DNA from: Aquirufa nivalisilvae
GTDB taxonomy: Bacteria; Bacteroidota; Bacteroidia; Cytophagales; Spirosomataceae
Direction: 5' to 3'
Length of the DNA stretch: 64,000 bases
Assembly (NCBI RefSeq): GCF_004307455.1
Contig: NZ_SEWX01000008.1
Coordinates: 124,001-188,000, forward strand
Shown: positions 53,201 to 61,440 of the stretch, in pieces
Position numbering within the stretch: position 1 is the first letter of the stretch
Layout of the letters: every line of letters starts with the position of its first letter
Notes under the pieces: generated by a model
Database searches by the model: none
What the model saw: only the letters and a program-made list of their open reading frames with translations
What the model was told of the DNA's origin: nothing
Translations under genes and position numbers: made by a program

Positions 53201-53913
53201 TTTACTTGATTAATGGAAGCTGCCCCTGACAGGTCTTTGCTGATATTAGGTACACCTTTATACGAAACTTTAGATGCTCCAGAAGCGTCAACACGTAAAG
53301 TCTTTTGGCTTTGAATACTAACATGACTTGCACCACTAGCCTCTACATCCGTATCACGGGCCATCAAATTAGTACCATCTAAGTGACTTGCACCTGAAGC
53401 ATCTACATTTAATTTGCCAGCATGTCCACTTATATTCAAATGAGAAGCTCCTGATAAATCCACATTTAATTTATCCGCATTAATTTGATTTAATTGTCCT
53501 CTAGATGCTCCACTAAATACAAAACTCATTTGTTCTTCATTGGAAAATCCATCTACATCAACACGACAAGCACCAGAAAATTCTGCATTGGCTAAACGAG
53601 GCATGGTGATGACCAAACGAATTCTTTTACGATTCTTACCCCAGTTAAAACCCCAATTGCGGTCTTTATAAGAAACCTTCAAGGTATTACCATCGATGTC
53701 TACTTCTAAATCATCTACGTCTTCTTGACGTCCATATGCTGCCAAAGAAAAAGTACTTCCTTTGCTTACTTTAATTTCAAAAGCATGACCTAAATCTAAG
53801 TTTTGAAAACCGGATACTTTAAACTTTTTAGAATAATCTTCTGGAGATGCGAATGCCACGATGGACATAAATAATGCTCCCAGGAAAATGAATAAATTGA
53901 ATTTTGTTTTCAT
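53197..53913 (-). CDS. Head GIN-domain (DUF2807) envelope protein
   Basis: A 238-residue protein with signal peptide (MKTKFNLFIFLGALFMSIVAFA) and a beta-helical GIN domain in which the short motif SGAS recurs about every 20 residues (SGASHLNISG, ASGASHLDGT, ASGASHVSIQ, ASGASKVSYKG). This domain is common in Bacteroidota secreted proteins of unknown function. It lies 66 bases after the PspC-GIN gene on the same strand. Its stop codon overlaps that of the convergent DUF1684 gene. Possibly an envelope-stress or adhesion-related protein, by context only. Confidence 0.85.
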   Translation of the reverse strand: MKTKFNLFIFLGALFMSIVAFASPEDYSKKFKVSGFQNLDLGHAFEIKVSKGSTFSLAAYGRQEDVDDLEVDIDGNTLKVSYKDRNWGFNWGKNRKRIRLVITMPRLANAEFSGACRVDVDGFSNEEQMSFVFSGASRGQLNQINADKLNVDLSGASHLNISGHAGKLNVDASGASHLDGTNLMARDTDVEASGASHVSIQSQKTLRVDASGASKVSYKGVPNISKDLSGAASINQVN

Positions 53914-53979
53914 AATTGTTATTAATTTGGAATGTAGAGAAGATGAAACGAAAGATCAAAAGGTTGCATGATCCTCCTA

Positions 53980-56415
53980 TTATTTTTGTGTTTTAATATT
54001 TACTTGTAGATTAGACATCGTTGGATAGCTCAAATTAGCATCCATGGATTTGTTACCCGTAATACTCTTAATCACTTGCAAATCCATTTTAGATTGATCT
54101 TTTAGGGAAACAATGGCCTTTTGAGCAACCAAATTAGGAGCAATAAGTTCCGAGTTTTGATCAGATGAAGCAATCAATAAATCCGTAGTTCCATCGATAT
54201 TGACACTATGGAAATTATGTAAAACCACTTCTAATTTAGCCTGATTAAATCCTTTGATTTCTGTTCTGGCATTTCCTCCCAATTCCACTTTAGTAAGCTT
54301 AGGAGATTGTATTTCAATCTGAACGCCTGATTGAACTTTGTCCAATTTCAATACCCCATTGAATACTTTGGCTTCTGTTACAAAACTTGGCTTATCATTT
54401 CCTTCAAAACGAATTACATATTTATCTCCAGGCACAATTCGAATGCTAGCACCTTCTGTATTTAAGGCTTCGATGCTTTGAAAGTTCTCCAAATCTTTAC
54501 TGATAGAGAAATTTACACCTACTTCATCCGAAGAAGAACGATCCTCATGGAATGACTCTTCCTTATCCTCAATTGGTTCTCTGTTAATACATGTCAAGCC
54601 TTTTTCAGGTGTAAAATTCCACAACGAACCCACAAATAAGTCACCAGTGCTGTCGTTGAAGTAACCTCCATGAATTTCATTTTCAATATAGGATGCAAAA
54701 TCACGCGTCATACCAAAGCTCTGACCAAAAGGAATCAACACCTTCACACGCATACGCTGGTTTCTAAACTTTTGATTCGTAATTCCAAAATGACTATCAA
54801 ATGTGATTTTATCATTTTGAATAGAATAGTCGTATTTAATGCTTCTTGCATTTTTCTCTGCATCCAAACGGTCCTTCCCGTTTGATTTCGAAAATTCAAT
54901 AACTTGAATGGTCGTACCAGAATACCCTTCGATGGTGATTTGTGTCCGAGTAAATCCTTCTCGGTTATAATCATGCATATCTTCATCATCCAAGATCTCA
55001 TCCACCAATTCTCTGCTACCTAACATTTTTTCCCAAATTGATTCTTGAGATTCCTTTTTGATATCAAATACAAATGGCTTGGAAGGAATACTTATGTCTT
55101 TAACTTGATTAATAGAAGCTGTTCTTGAAAAATTTCTTCCAACGGTAGGTAAGGCTACAAATAAACCAACCCATCCAATAATGCACAAAGTAGTAGCGAT
55201 GTATTTATATGTTCTATTATAAAATTTTCGGTTGGCTAATAAGGATACTCCAGAGATAATAATTGATACCAAAATTGGAAGAATGGCAGCGATAAAAGCT
55301 AAATAAGTCCAAGAAGGCAAATCATTGGCTAATAAATACAAAGGAATAGCTTCACCAAAGGCAATTTGAACTTGACCATGATCTAATCCTGAGAATCCAA
55401 CTGAAGAAAACGTAATTAAGGCAATGATACTACCTAAACCAAATGCTGTTAAAATGATACCAAATGCTATTTGAACTATCCAACGAAGAGCAATAAAAAA
55501 GCCCTTAAATGCTCCAAAGAATGCAGCAATTAGTCGAAATGGAACTAATAATATACGAGTCAAAGCACTTTCTTCAGCCTCATCTTCCTTTTGGAAGTTC
55601 TTTTTAATGTTGTTTTCAATATTTTCAAGGGTGATAGGTTCACCCGTCATTTCCATTTTATCAGTCAGGGTTTTAGCCTCTGGTGCTATAATTAATATCA
55701 CCAGATAGGCTACAATTCCTGTTCCAAAAAACAAAACAGATAAAACGGCTAACACACGTAATAGACCTAAATCCCATCCTGTGTAGGCAGCAAATCCGGA
55801 GATAACACCACCAATTACTTTCTTTTCAGGATCACGGTAAAATTTACGGAAGGATTTATCTTCTTCTAAATTGATTTCACCAGGGATAGCGATCCAACAG
55901 ATAACATAAGCCCAGAAGATCACATTAGCTACATGAAATAATGGGATCAGTCCAAAGAAACCTACGATCATACATAAACGTACCCAAATTGGATCAGCAT
56001 GCAAATAACGAGCCAAACCTGATGCCACACCACCAATCATTTTCCTCGACAAATCACGTCTAAATACTTTTTGGTGAGGTATAGACTTTTCTGAATGAGT
56101 TGAATGAGTCTGAGATGAGCTATTTTCTTTCTTATCTTCTTCGCTTTCTAAAGCCTGAAAATCAGCTACTGTTCCTAAAGAAGCAATTAAGGCATTGACA
56201 TGCTCTAATGAAATGGCCTCTGTTTTTTCGTCTTCCCGAATGCCCCAGAATTTCTCGGCAATTCTTGCTTCAATGTCAGCAATAATCTCTTTTGAACCTT
56301 CGAAATTCTCGAAGTAAGCATGGATGGATTTAATATAAGCATCCAATGTGGCAAACGCATCCTCCTCGATATGGAAGATAATCCCTGCGATATTAATTGA
56401 AAGGGTCTTTTTCAT
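53980..56415 (-). CDS. PspC-domain envelope protein fused to a GIN-type beta-helix
   Basis: An 811-residue protein. Residues 1-60 form a small N-terminal domain (SINIAGIIFHIEEDAFATLDAYIKSI). Two PspC domains follow: LSRKMIGGVASGLARYLHADPIWVRL near 130, and EKKVIGGVISGFAAYTGWDLGLLR near 200. Several transmembrane helices occupy residues 290-420. The last 200 residues are a GIN-like beta-helix (RIVPGDKYVIRFEGNDKPSF, then TKVELGGNARTEIKGFNQAKLEV). PspC is linked to phage-shock/envelope stress. Its start is 12 bases after the PadR stop, so they form one operon, likely controlled by the operator at 56804. Confidence 0.85.
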   Translation of the reverse strand: MKKTLSINIAGIIFHIEEDAFATLDAYIKSIHAYFENFEGSKEIIADIEARIAEKFWGIREDEKTEAISLEHVNALIASLGTVADFQALESEEDKKENSSSQTHSTHSEKSIPHQKVFRRDLSRKMIGGVASGLARYLHADPIWVRLCMIVGFFGLIPLFHVANVIFWAYVICWIAIPGEINLEEDKSFRKFYRDPEKKVIGGVISGFAAYTGWDLGLLRVLAVLSVLFFGTGIVAYLVILIIAPEAKTLTDKMEMTGEPITLENIENNIKKNFQKEDEAEESALTRILLVPFRLIAAFFGAFKGFFIALRWIVQIAFGIILTAFGLGSIIALITFSSVGFSGLDHGQVQIAFGEAIPLYLLANDLPSWTYLAFIAAILPILVSIIISGVSLLANRKFYNRTYKYIATTLCIIGWVGLFVALPTVGRNFSRTASINQVKDISIPSKPFVFDIKKESQESIWEKMLGSRELVDEILDDEDMHDYNREGFTRTQITIEGYSGTTIQVIEFSKSNGKDRLDAEKNARSIKYDYSIQNDKITFDSHFGITNQKFRNQRMRVKVLIPFGQSFGMTRDFASYIENEIHGGYFNDSTGDLFVGSLWNFTPEKGLTCINREPIEDKEESFHEDRSSSDEVGVNFSISKDLENFQSIEALNTEGASIRIVPGDKYVIRFEGNDKPSFVTEAKVFNGVLKLDKVQSGVQIEIQSPKLTKVELGGNARTEIKGFNQAKLEVVLHNFHSVNIDGTTDLLIASSDQNSELIAPNLVAQKAIVSLKDQSKMDLQVIKSITGNKSMDANLSYPTMSNLQVNIKTQK

Positions 56416-56427
56416 ACAATGATAGAT

Positions 56428-56769
56428 TTATGAATTGGGGGTGGTGGGATTGGTTATCTGAAGTACAGATCCTTGCAACTCATCCCATGTTAAATGAAGT
56501 TCTTCTAAAAATTCTCCTCCTTTTTCTGTTAATACGTAATACTTACGTGGTGGGCCTGAGGAAGATTCTACCCATTTATAATCTAAAAACCCGGCATTTT
56601 TTAGTCGAGTTAAAAGAGGGTATAAGGTTCCCTCCACTACCATGATTTTTGCTGAGGTTAATTCTTCCAACATGTTGGATGCGTACACCTCGCCTCGCGA
56701 AATAATCTGCAGAATACAGAATTCCAAAATTCCTTTCCTCATCTGCACCTTGGCATTTTCAATATCCAT
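56428..56769 (-). CDS. PadR-family transcriptional regulator
   Basis: Starting at ATG 56769 gives a 113-residue protein, MDIENAKVQMRKGILEFCILQII, matching the usual Bacteroidota PadR start. The winged helix is clear: EFCILQIISRGEVYASNMLEEL and VVEGTLYPLLTRLKNAGFLDYKW with ESSSGPPRKYYVLTEKGGEFL. PadR proteins repress genes and release on effector binding. It is the first gene of the PadR-PspC-GIN set. A palindrome 35 bases upstream of its start (56804-56832) is a likely operator, suggesting autoregulation. An upstream in-frame ATG (56796) would add nine residues. Confidence 0.92.
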   Translation of the reverse strand: MDIENAKVQMRKGILEFCILQIISRGEVYASNMLEELTSAKIMVVEGTLYPLLTRLKNAGFLDYKWVESSSGPPRKYYVLTEKGGEFLEELHLTWDELQGSVLQITNPTTPNS

Positions 56770-56803
56770 CGGTTTCTGTGTTTTAATGTGATACAAAACT
56801 ACG

Positions 56804-56832
56804 TAAGGTACTTTGCATTACATAGTACCTTA
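56804..56832. promoter_or_regulatory. Operator-like palindrome upstream of PadR
   Basis: Perfect 9-base inverted arms TAAGGTACT (56804-56812) and AGTACCTTA (56824-56832) are separated by 11 bases. The site lies 35 bases before the PadR start and 78 bases before the divergent histidine kinase gene. The arm spacing suits a dimeric winged-helix repressor. Function as PadR operator is inferred from position. Confidence 0.7.
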
Positions 56833-56910
56833 GAAACTTTTTTTTGATTTTTGGATAAACGGTGACTATTTTGTGATGAATAGCCTTTTTTAGGTTCGAA
56901 AAATATCCCC

Positions 56911-58122
56911 ATGTTCAAAGAAGTCTCCTTACCTCTAGCCTTTTACAACCGCGATACATGGCTTAAGGTGGCTTTTTTTGCAGTTTGCGTTTTCATGGCA
57001 GGCTTTTCACTCTACTTTACAGATGGTTTAGTGACTAAATTAGAGGAAAGAGAAAAACAGCAAATCGAATTATATGCAGAGACCATTCGTTACGTAATGA
57101 CGAGTGATGAGAATGCAGATATCAATTTCTTTTTTGAAAGAATTAAAAAAATCAATGAGAACAATACCATACCCGTTATTTGGAAAGATGGTTCTGGGCA
57201 TTTAAACTCCATCAATATCCCCATGCCTAGCCAGCTTTCTACCGAGGCTAAGCAAGTTATTCTTAAGCAAAAACTGACTGAAATAATTTCAGAAAACAAT
57301 AAGCCCATCGAAATGGATATGGGTTTTCAGAAAGAATACATCTATTATGGGAATTCCAAACTACTAAAATTATTAAGATACTACCCCCTTTCTCAATTAC
57401 TGGTTGTATTGATCATTGGATTCCTAGGATACATCTTTTTCTCCTATTCCAGAAGAGCAGAGCAAAATCGGGTGTGGGTAGGTTTAGCGAAAGAAACGGC
57501 ACATCAATTAGGTACCCCGCTTTCTTCACTAACAGCATGGGTTGAAATTCTAAGGAATGAGCCTAGTATTGATCCGAATATTGTCATTGAATTATCGAAG
57601 GATATTCAACGTTTGGAGACCATTACCACTCGTTTTTCTAACATTGGATCAGCACCTATATTAAAAGAAGAGAATTTAGAAGAGCTAATCACTACCTTCT
57701 TACAATACTTAAAGAATCGAATTTCCAGTAAAGTACACATTGAAATCATTAGTATGTTAGCCCCTGACCAGGTAGCAAAAGTCAATCGTTATTTATTTGA
57801 ATGGGTGATAGAAAACATTTGTAAAAACGGTGTAGATGCCATGAGTGGAAGTGGATCCATTCAAATTATTCTTTCAGAGGGGAAAAACAATTTAATCTAT
57901 ATCGACATTTCTGATACCGGAAAAGGAATTTCCAATAAGAATATGTCCAAAATATTTTCTCCTGGATTTAGTACCAAGAAAAGAGGTTGGGGATTGGGAC
58001 TTACTTTGGCCAAAAGAATCGTAGAGAATTATCATGAAGGAAAACTCATTTTAAAATCCACAGAAATCAATAAAGGGAGTACATTTCGAATTTCCTTGCC
58101 TAAGCCACCCATCCACGCATGA
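56911..58122 (+). CDS. Membrane sensor histidine kinase
   Basis: This 403-residue protein has two N-terminal transmembrane helices (residues about 14-35 and 158-175) flanking a periplasmic domain of about 120 residues. The dimerisation helix includes KETAHQLGTPLSS with phosphorylatable His198. The ATPase domain shows the N-box (ENICKNGVDAM), G1-box (DTGKGISN) and G2-box (KKRGWGLGLTLAKRIVENY). No HAMP domain and no cognate response regulator are present nearby, so it is an orphan kinase in this window. The AEC transporter gene starts within its last codons (ATGA overlap), suggesting co-transcription. Confidence 0.93.
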   Translation: MFKEVSLPLAFYNRDTWLKVAFFAVCVFMAGFSLYFTDGLVTKLEEREKQQIELYAETIRYVMTSDENADINFFFERIKKINENNTIPVIWKDGSGHLNSINIPMPSQLSTEAKQVILKQKLTEIISENNKPIEMDMGFQKEYIYYGNSKLLKLLRYYPLSQLLVVLIIGFLGYIFFSYSRRAEQNRVWVGLAKETAHQLGTPLSSLTAWVEILRNEPSIDPNIVIELSKDIQRLETITTRFSNIGSAPILKEENLEELITTFLQYLKNRISSKVHIEIISMLAPDQVAKVNRYLFEWVIENICKNGVDAMSGSGSIQIILSEGKNNLIYIDISDTGKGISNKNMSKIFSPGFSTKKRGWGLGLTLAKRIVENYHEGKLILKSTEINKGSTFRISLPKPPIHA

Positions 58123-59045
58123 ATTCCCCCAATTTTGTTTTTGGTTCTGCCTTAGTTGTCATTTCCATTGGCTACGTGCTAAAAAGCTTGGGATTTGTCA
58201 CAACAGATGATGCCAAAAAGATTTCAAAATTTTTAATGCATACTACTTTTCCTGCCTTGGTATTCTCAACGATGATCAAGGTCCAATTCACTTCTGAATT
58301 ATTGTGGCTTCCTCTCATTTGCATTGCCTTTGCTATCCTTTGTTCCTTTGTTGGATTTCAGATTTTCAAAAAAGAAGGCCCTGAGTATCGAGGAATCTTA
58401 ACGATGGGGTGCTCAGGTTATAACCTTGGATTGTTTGCATATCCATTGATCGAAGGAATTTGGGGATGGAAAGGTTTAACATATGCCGCCATGTTTGATA
58501 TTGGTAATTCATTTATCAATTTCATATTAACCTACGGCATGGGGAACTATTTCTCAGCTAAAGCCAAAAAAGGGAATATGTGGAAGCATGTATTTAAACG
58601 TATTATGTCGCTTTTTCCTTTTCAAGCCATGGTGATTGGATTATTGGTCAACCTACTTGAAATTCCCCTACCATTTTTTTTAACTAACATTGTGGATACC
58701 ATTGCACAAGGAAACAAACCTTTGGTATTACTATTAATGGGGATTTATTTTAGTGTAAGACTCCCAAAAAAATCATTCTTGAAAGTATTTCAAGTACTTG
58801 GTATTCGCTATTTATTAGGCCTATCCATAGGCTTACTTTTATTTTATAGCCTCCCCTTTGATGCTCATTTTAGAAATATGATGTTAATCTGCATCATACT
58901 TCCTGTAGGCATGACCCTAATTACTTATTCGGATGAACTAAACTTTGATACCTCTATCGCAGGTGCATTGGTTAATTTTTCCATGCTAATCAGTTTTGCA
59001 CTCATGTGGATATTGGTAGCTGTATTCCAAATGGCTACTGCCTAA
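58119..59045 (+). CDS. AEC-family transporter (auxin-efflux-carrier-like)
   Basis: The 308-residue protein has about ten membrane spans in two halves and AEC-like segments: NFVFGSALVVISIGYVLKSLGF, MGCSGYNLGLFAYPLIEGIWG near residue 95 (the conserved G-N-L-G-x-x-x-P motif), and the C-terminal ILPVGMTLITYSDELNFDTSIAGALVNFSM. Transporters of this family export or import organic acids or similar metabolites. The start overlaps the histidine kinase stop by four bases. The substrate is unknown. Confidence 0.88.
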   Translation: MNSPNFVFGSALVVISIGYVLKSLGFVTTDDAKKISKFLMHTTFPALVFSTMIKVQFTSELLWLPLICIAFAILCSFVGFQIFKKEGPEYRGILTMGCSGYNLGLFAYPLIEGIWGWKGLTYAAMFDIGNSFINFILTYGMGNYFSAKAKKGNMWKHVFKRIMSLFPFQAMVIGLLVNLLEIPLPFFLTNIVDTIAQGNKPLVLLLMGIYFSVRLPKKSFLKVFQVLGIRYLLGLSIGLLLFYSLPFDAHFRNMMLICIILPVGMTLITYSDELNFDTSIAGALVNFSMLISFALMWILVAVFQMATA

Positions 59046-59117
59046 CCAAATAATTTTGGTAATTTGCAGAAACAAATGCCCCTAATTTACGTTTGGAGTT
59101 AAAGCAATTAATCAAAA

Positions 59118-59843
59118 ATGGTAGTACCCTACAAAAATCAATCGCAAGGAAAAAAGGAACAAGTTGCAGAAATGTTCAATTCCATTTCACCCAAATATGA
59201 TTTCTTAAATCATTTACTTAGTGGTGGAATCGACATTATTTGGAGAAAAAAAGCGATTAATTTGCTAAAAAACAAAGGGATAAAATCGCTATTGGATATT
59301 GCAACAGGTACAGGTGATTTTGCCATCGAAGCCTTAAAGATACAGCCTGAAAAAATCACAGGGGTAGATATCTCCCAAGGCATGTTGGATGTGGGAATCG
59401 AGAAAATAAAAAGACTGGGATTACAAGATAAAATACAATTGCAATTAGGCGATTCTGAAAAGCTGCCTTTTTCAGATCAAAGCTTTGATGCCATCACCGT
59501 GAGTTTTGGTGTTCGAAATTACGAAAACCTAGAGAAGGGCTTGAGTGATATGTTACGTGTGTTGAAACCTGGAGGATATTGCTTGATTCTTGAATTTTCT
59601 AATCCAAGAAAATTCCCCATGAAACAATTGTATGCCATCTATTCCAAATTCATTCTTCCAATATTGGGCAGATTGATTTCCAAGGATCCAGCAGCATATA
59701 CCTATTTACCAGAATCAGTTCAAGCCTTTCCAGATGGTCAAAACTTTTTAGATATTTATCAACGTGTTGGATATGTAAATACTCAATGGATACCCATGAC
59801 AGGCGGCATTTGTTCCATTTATTTAGGTCAAAAATCAAAATAG
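59118..59843 (+). CDS. ubiE: Demethylmenaquinone/ubiquinone methyltransferase UbiE (MenG)
   Basis: A 241-residue SAM-dependent methyltransferase: VAEMFNSISPKYDFLNHLLSGGIDIIWRKKAINLL at the N-terminus, LLDIATGTGDFAIEAL (SAM motif I) near residue 60, ITGVDISQGMLDVG, and DAITVSFGVRNYENLEKGLSDMLRVLKPGG near 120-150. In Bacteroidota it methylates demethylmenaquinone, so menG is an equally suitable name. The next gene starts 3 bases later with TTG, the conserved ubiE-porT arrangement of this phylum. Confidence 0.96.
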   Translation: MVVPYKNQSQGKKEQVAEMFNSISPKYDFLNHLLSGGIDIIWRKKAINLLKNKGIKSLLDIATGTGDFAIEALKIQPEKITGVDISQGMLDVGIEKIKRLGLQDKIQLQLGDSEKLPFSDQSFDAITVSFGVRNYENLEKGLSDMLRVLKPGGYCLILEFSNPRKFPMKQLYAIYSKFILPILGRLISKDPAAYTYLPESVQAFPDGQNFLDIYQRVGYVNTQWIPMTGGICSIYLGQKSK

Positions 59844-59846
59844 GAT

Positions 59847-60518
59847 TTGAAAAAGCTATTGATTCTTATTGTTTTTAGCCTAGTTGGCTTTCATTCTTTG
59901 GCTCAAGGGAACAAATACATTCGAATAAACAATGAATTCTATGACGATAAGAGGGTTCACTTTGGTTTCCTTTTCGGATTAAGCTCGAGTAATTTTAGTA
60001 TGGAGGCTGATCCAAAGTTAGCACCCAGTATTTCGCCTAGAAATTTTGGATTTCAAATTGGAGGTCTAGCCAATTATTCATTTAACCAATTTTTTGAATT
60101 AAAATCTGGAATCAATATTGCCCTATATGACCGAGAAATTACCTTTACCCAGCCTAAACCAGCGGAACCTATCAATATAGCGAGAGAGTCTACTTGGTTT
60201 GAAATCCCCGTTTTATTGAAATATAAATCCATTCGTAGAATGAATCATCGAATGTATGTCTTAGCAGGCTCCAAATTTGGTGTCGAAGCCAATGTAAAAA
60301 AGAATAGTGCTGCTTTAAGTGCTCAAACCGTAGATTTCGCTTTGGAATATGGTTTCGGATTTGAAGGATTTTTCAAATACTTCAAATTCACCCCAGAAAT
60401 CAGATTTTCACATGGAATAGCCAACTTATATTCAGCACCTTCCGTTGCTACCAATCCTTATTTTAAGGTAAGTAGATTAAACACGCATAATGTAACCTTA
60501 TACATTAATTTCGAATAA
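59847..60518 (+). CDS. porT: PorT-family outer membrane beta-barrel protein
   Basis: A 223-residue protein with signal peptide (KKLLILIVFSLVGFHSLAQ) and an eight-stranded-like barrel: VHFGFLFGLSSSNFSMEADPKL, FGFQIGGLANYSFNQFFELKSGINIALYDRE, TWFEIPVLLKYKS, and a terminal strand NTHNVTLYINF. Its position after ubiE is typical for porT, which is needed for type IX secretion. The start is TTG at 59847, 3 bases after the ubiE stop; no ATG is available that preserves the signal. It abuts the convergent DUF4249 gene without a gap. Confidence 0.72.
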   Translation: MKKLLILIVFSLVGFHSLAQGNKYIRINNEFYDDKRVHFGFLFGLSSSNFSMEADPKLAPSISPRNFGFQIGGLANYSFNQFFELKSGINIALYDREITFTQPKPAEPINIARESTWFEIPVLLKYKSIRRMNHRMYVLAGSKFGVEANVKKNSAALSAQTVDFALEYGFGFEGFFKYFKFTPEIRFSHGIANLYSAPSVATNPYFKVSRLNTHNVTLYINFE

Positions 60519-61439
60519 TTACTTTAATCCCTTTCTTGCCAATTTAGTATCCACTTTTGTTTCAAAAACACTAACGGCAGAAACACCAAACCATCCAGCC
60601 CCTTGTAAGGAGGAATTAGCATTTAGGTTCTGAATATTCGTAGGAATATTAGCAGCAGGTCTAGAAAATAAACCTGCATTATTTAATTCTAGTCGAGCCT
60701 GAGAATAAAAGTTGAATTGATCCTGAGAAATAGAATATAGCTCAACCTTAATTAAATCATTTTCCAAATACAATTCTGGAGAAATAGATCTACGAATAGG
60801 AAGATTAAATGTTAGACCATCAGATGCTGCTCCTTGTTGGAACGCCCCATCATAGATAACAGATATATTAGACGGGTCATTATATAGCTTGCCATTTTTA
60901 TAGGTTTTAACTCGGTAGCAATCTCCCAAACCTAAAAAGTCTTTAGCAAAGAATTGAGCATCATATCCCTCTTTGGGTTTATTGTCTCCTCTTTGTCGAC
61001 CCGAAGCCTCATCAAATTGATATAATAAAGAATCTATTGTAGGTACTCGCCTCATCGTAGCTGAAGCTGTAAATTGCTCATTGGACCAGTTGATGGATAA
61101 TTGATAAGTCATTCCCATCTTACCTAATATGTCTGTGGCAGCTTTAGGTTGCCAAACATAGGTACCCGCCTGATCTTTTTGTTCCACAAACACATATTCT
61201 TGACCCATGTTATCTCGAACCTTTACCTCTGCCCCACTAATTTTAGGACTTACTGTATTATCAAAATAGGCTTGAGATTTAGAAAGCATGATTTTTTGAG
61301 GACCTGCTAAGTTTGTCAACGTGGCTTCAACCACGAGGTAGTTATTGGATTTGGGACTTTCTAATTGTACGATATCCTCACAAGAACTTAAAAGCGCAAC
61401 AAAAAGGATACTTAATATATATATAGCTGTGTTTTTCAT
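60519..61439 (-). CDS. DUF4249 family lipoprotein
   Basis: A 306-residue protein with a lipobox (MKNTAIYILSILFVALLSSC) and the DUF4249 pattern: VVEATLTNLAGPQKIMLSKSQAYFDN, ISGAEVKVRDNMGQEYVFVEQ, and the C-terminal GWFGVSAVSVFE. Members are paired with TonB receptors in Bacteroidota and are expected on the outer membrane. Its start is one base after the stop of the TonB-dependent receptor gene, so they form an operon. Its ligand is not known. Confidence 0.85.
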   Translation of the reverse strand: MKNTAIYILSILFVALLSSCEDIVQLESPKSNNYLVVEATLTNLAGPQKIMLSKSQAYFDNTVSPKISGAEVKVRDNMGQEYVFVEQKDQAGTYVWQPKAATDILGKMGMTYQLSINWSNEQFTASATMRRVPTIDSLLYQFDEASGRQRGDNKPKEGYDAQFFAKDFLGLGDCYRVKTYKNGKLYNDPSNISVIYDGAFQQGAASDGLTFNLPIRRSISPELYLENDLIKVELYSISQDQFNFYSQARLELNNAGLFSRPAANIPTNIQNLNANSSLQGAGWFGVSAVSVFETKVDTKLARKGLK

Positions 61440-61440
61440 G

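Noticed and set aside
53250-53480. Regularly recurring short motif suggesting a repeat array
   Set aside because: The periodicity is at protein level (SGAS about every 20 residues of a beta-helix); the DNA is not repeated with constant spacers, so it is not CRISPR.
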